Source: Deltaproteobacteria bacterium RBG_13_61_14
GTDB taxonomy: Bacteria; RBG-13-61-14
Direction: 5' to 3'
Assembly (NCBI GenBank): GCA_001797815.1
Contig: MGQK01000065.1
Coordinates: 47,103 to 52,260 of the forward strand
Length of the DNA: 5,158 nt
Part shown: piece by piece, positions 4,998-5,158 of the stretch
Layout of the letters: every line of letters starts with the position of its first letter
Numbering within the stretch: position 1 is the first letter of the stretch
Notes under the pieces: model-generated
Told to the model about the DNA's origin: nothing
Databases searched by the model: none
The model's input: only the letters and a program-made list of their open reading frames with translations
Position numbers and translations under genes: made by a program

Positions 4998-5158
4998 ATG
5001 ATCAAGAGGAGTTGTCCGAGGGCATTAGTCAAGGCTTGCCAGGCGGCGTTGTTCCTGGGCCTGCTGGCTTTCGCGTTTACCGGCCGGGCCCAAAGCGAGG
5101 CGGCGCAGGGCATCCACCATGAAGCGTCGGCGGAGCCGGCCATCCATGGCCCGCGTAT
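4998..5158 (+). CDS. Exported protein of unknown function, 5' part only
   Basis: The first 53 residues are visible, and the frame is open to the right edge. The start is MIKRSCPRALVKACQ, with Lys and Arg before the hydrophobic core AALFLGLLAFAF (16-27). This is a Sec-type signal peptide with likely cleavage near GRA-QS (29-33). The mature start is rich in Ala, Glu and His (IHHEASAEPAIHG). That composition might suit a metal-binding or linker region, but no family can be recognised from this much. A strong Shine-Dalgarno site lies just upstream. It is transcribed divergently from DUF362. No convincing plus-strand promoter is seen; TTGCCT (4928-4933) lacks a well-spaced -10. Confidence 0.65.
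   Translation, partial: MIKRSCPRALVKACQAALFLGLLAFAFTGRAQSEAAQGIHHEASAEPAIHGPR

Noticed and set aside
4940-5143. 67-codon minus-strand open frame at the right end
   Set aside because: It overlaps the plus-strand gene that has a strong Shine-Dalgarno site and a signal peptide. The minus frame shows no motif.

Overview
This is a GC-rich bacterial window with six genes on the minus strand and one partial gene diverging on the plus strand at the right end. No rRNA, tRNA, transposase or phylogenetic marker is present, so the organism cannot be named. Twin-arginine signals, consensus-like TTGnnn/TATAAT promoters, clear Shine-Dalgarno sites and families such as DUF362, DUF2804 and a split UxaA dehydratase fit a Gram-negative, possibly anaerobic, uncultured lineage. 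That placement is inference.

Layout, in the direction of minus-strand transcription (right to left). A strong promoter (TTGCCA, 18 bp, TATAAT; 4866-4895) drives a Tat-exported DUF362 protein (3730-4821). A Tat-exported DUF2804 protein (2549-3703) follows 26 bp later, and the two probably form one operon. A 146-bp gap then holds a weak terminator-like hairpin and a second candidate promoter (2412-2441). After it come a membrane-anchored protein with three zinc ribbons around a DUF2007-like domain (1734-2402), a protein resembling L-2-amino-thiazoline-4-carboxylate hydrolases (1021-1659), and a two-gene UxaA-type dehydratase/lyase. Its small SAF-domain subunit (698-970) sits 1 nt from the large subunit (696 to beyond the left edge).

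The gaps on both sides of the hydrolase-like gene contain REP-like palindromes. At 1681-1737 two hairpins face each other, each with an outer GTAG, and this element supplies the stop codon of the zinc-ribbon gene. At 990-1017 a related hairpin carries a GGAG head. A GTAG/GGAG tetranucleotide at the foot of an imperfect palindrome is the hallmark of REP elements handled by RAYT (TnpA_REP) transposases, so this genome probably carries such a family, although no RAYT gene is visible here.

On the plus strand, a secreted or periplasmic protein starts at 4998 behind a strong Shine-Dalgarno sequence. Only its first 53 residues are seen.

Functionally, the left part looks like a small-molecule catabolic module: a lyase of the altronate/galactarate/sulfolactate type plus an amidohydrolase-like partner, substrate unknown. 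The right part encodes two exported proteins of unknown function. Nothing proves that the two parts act together.
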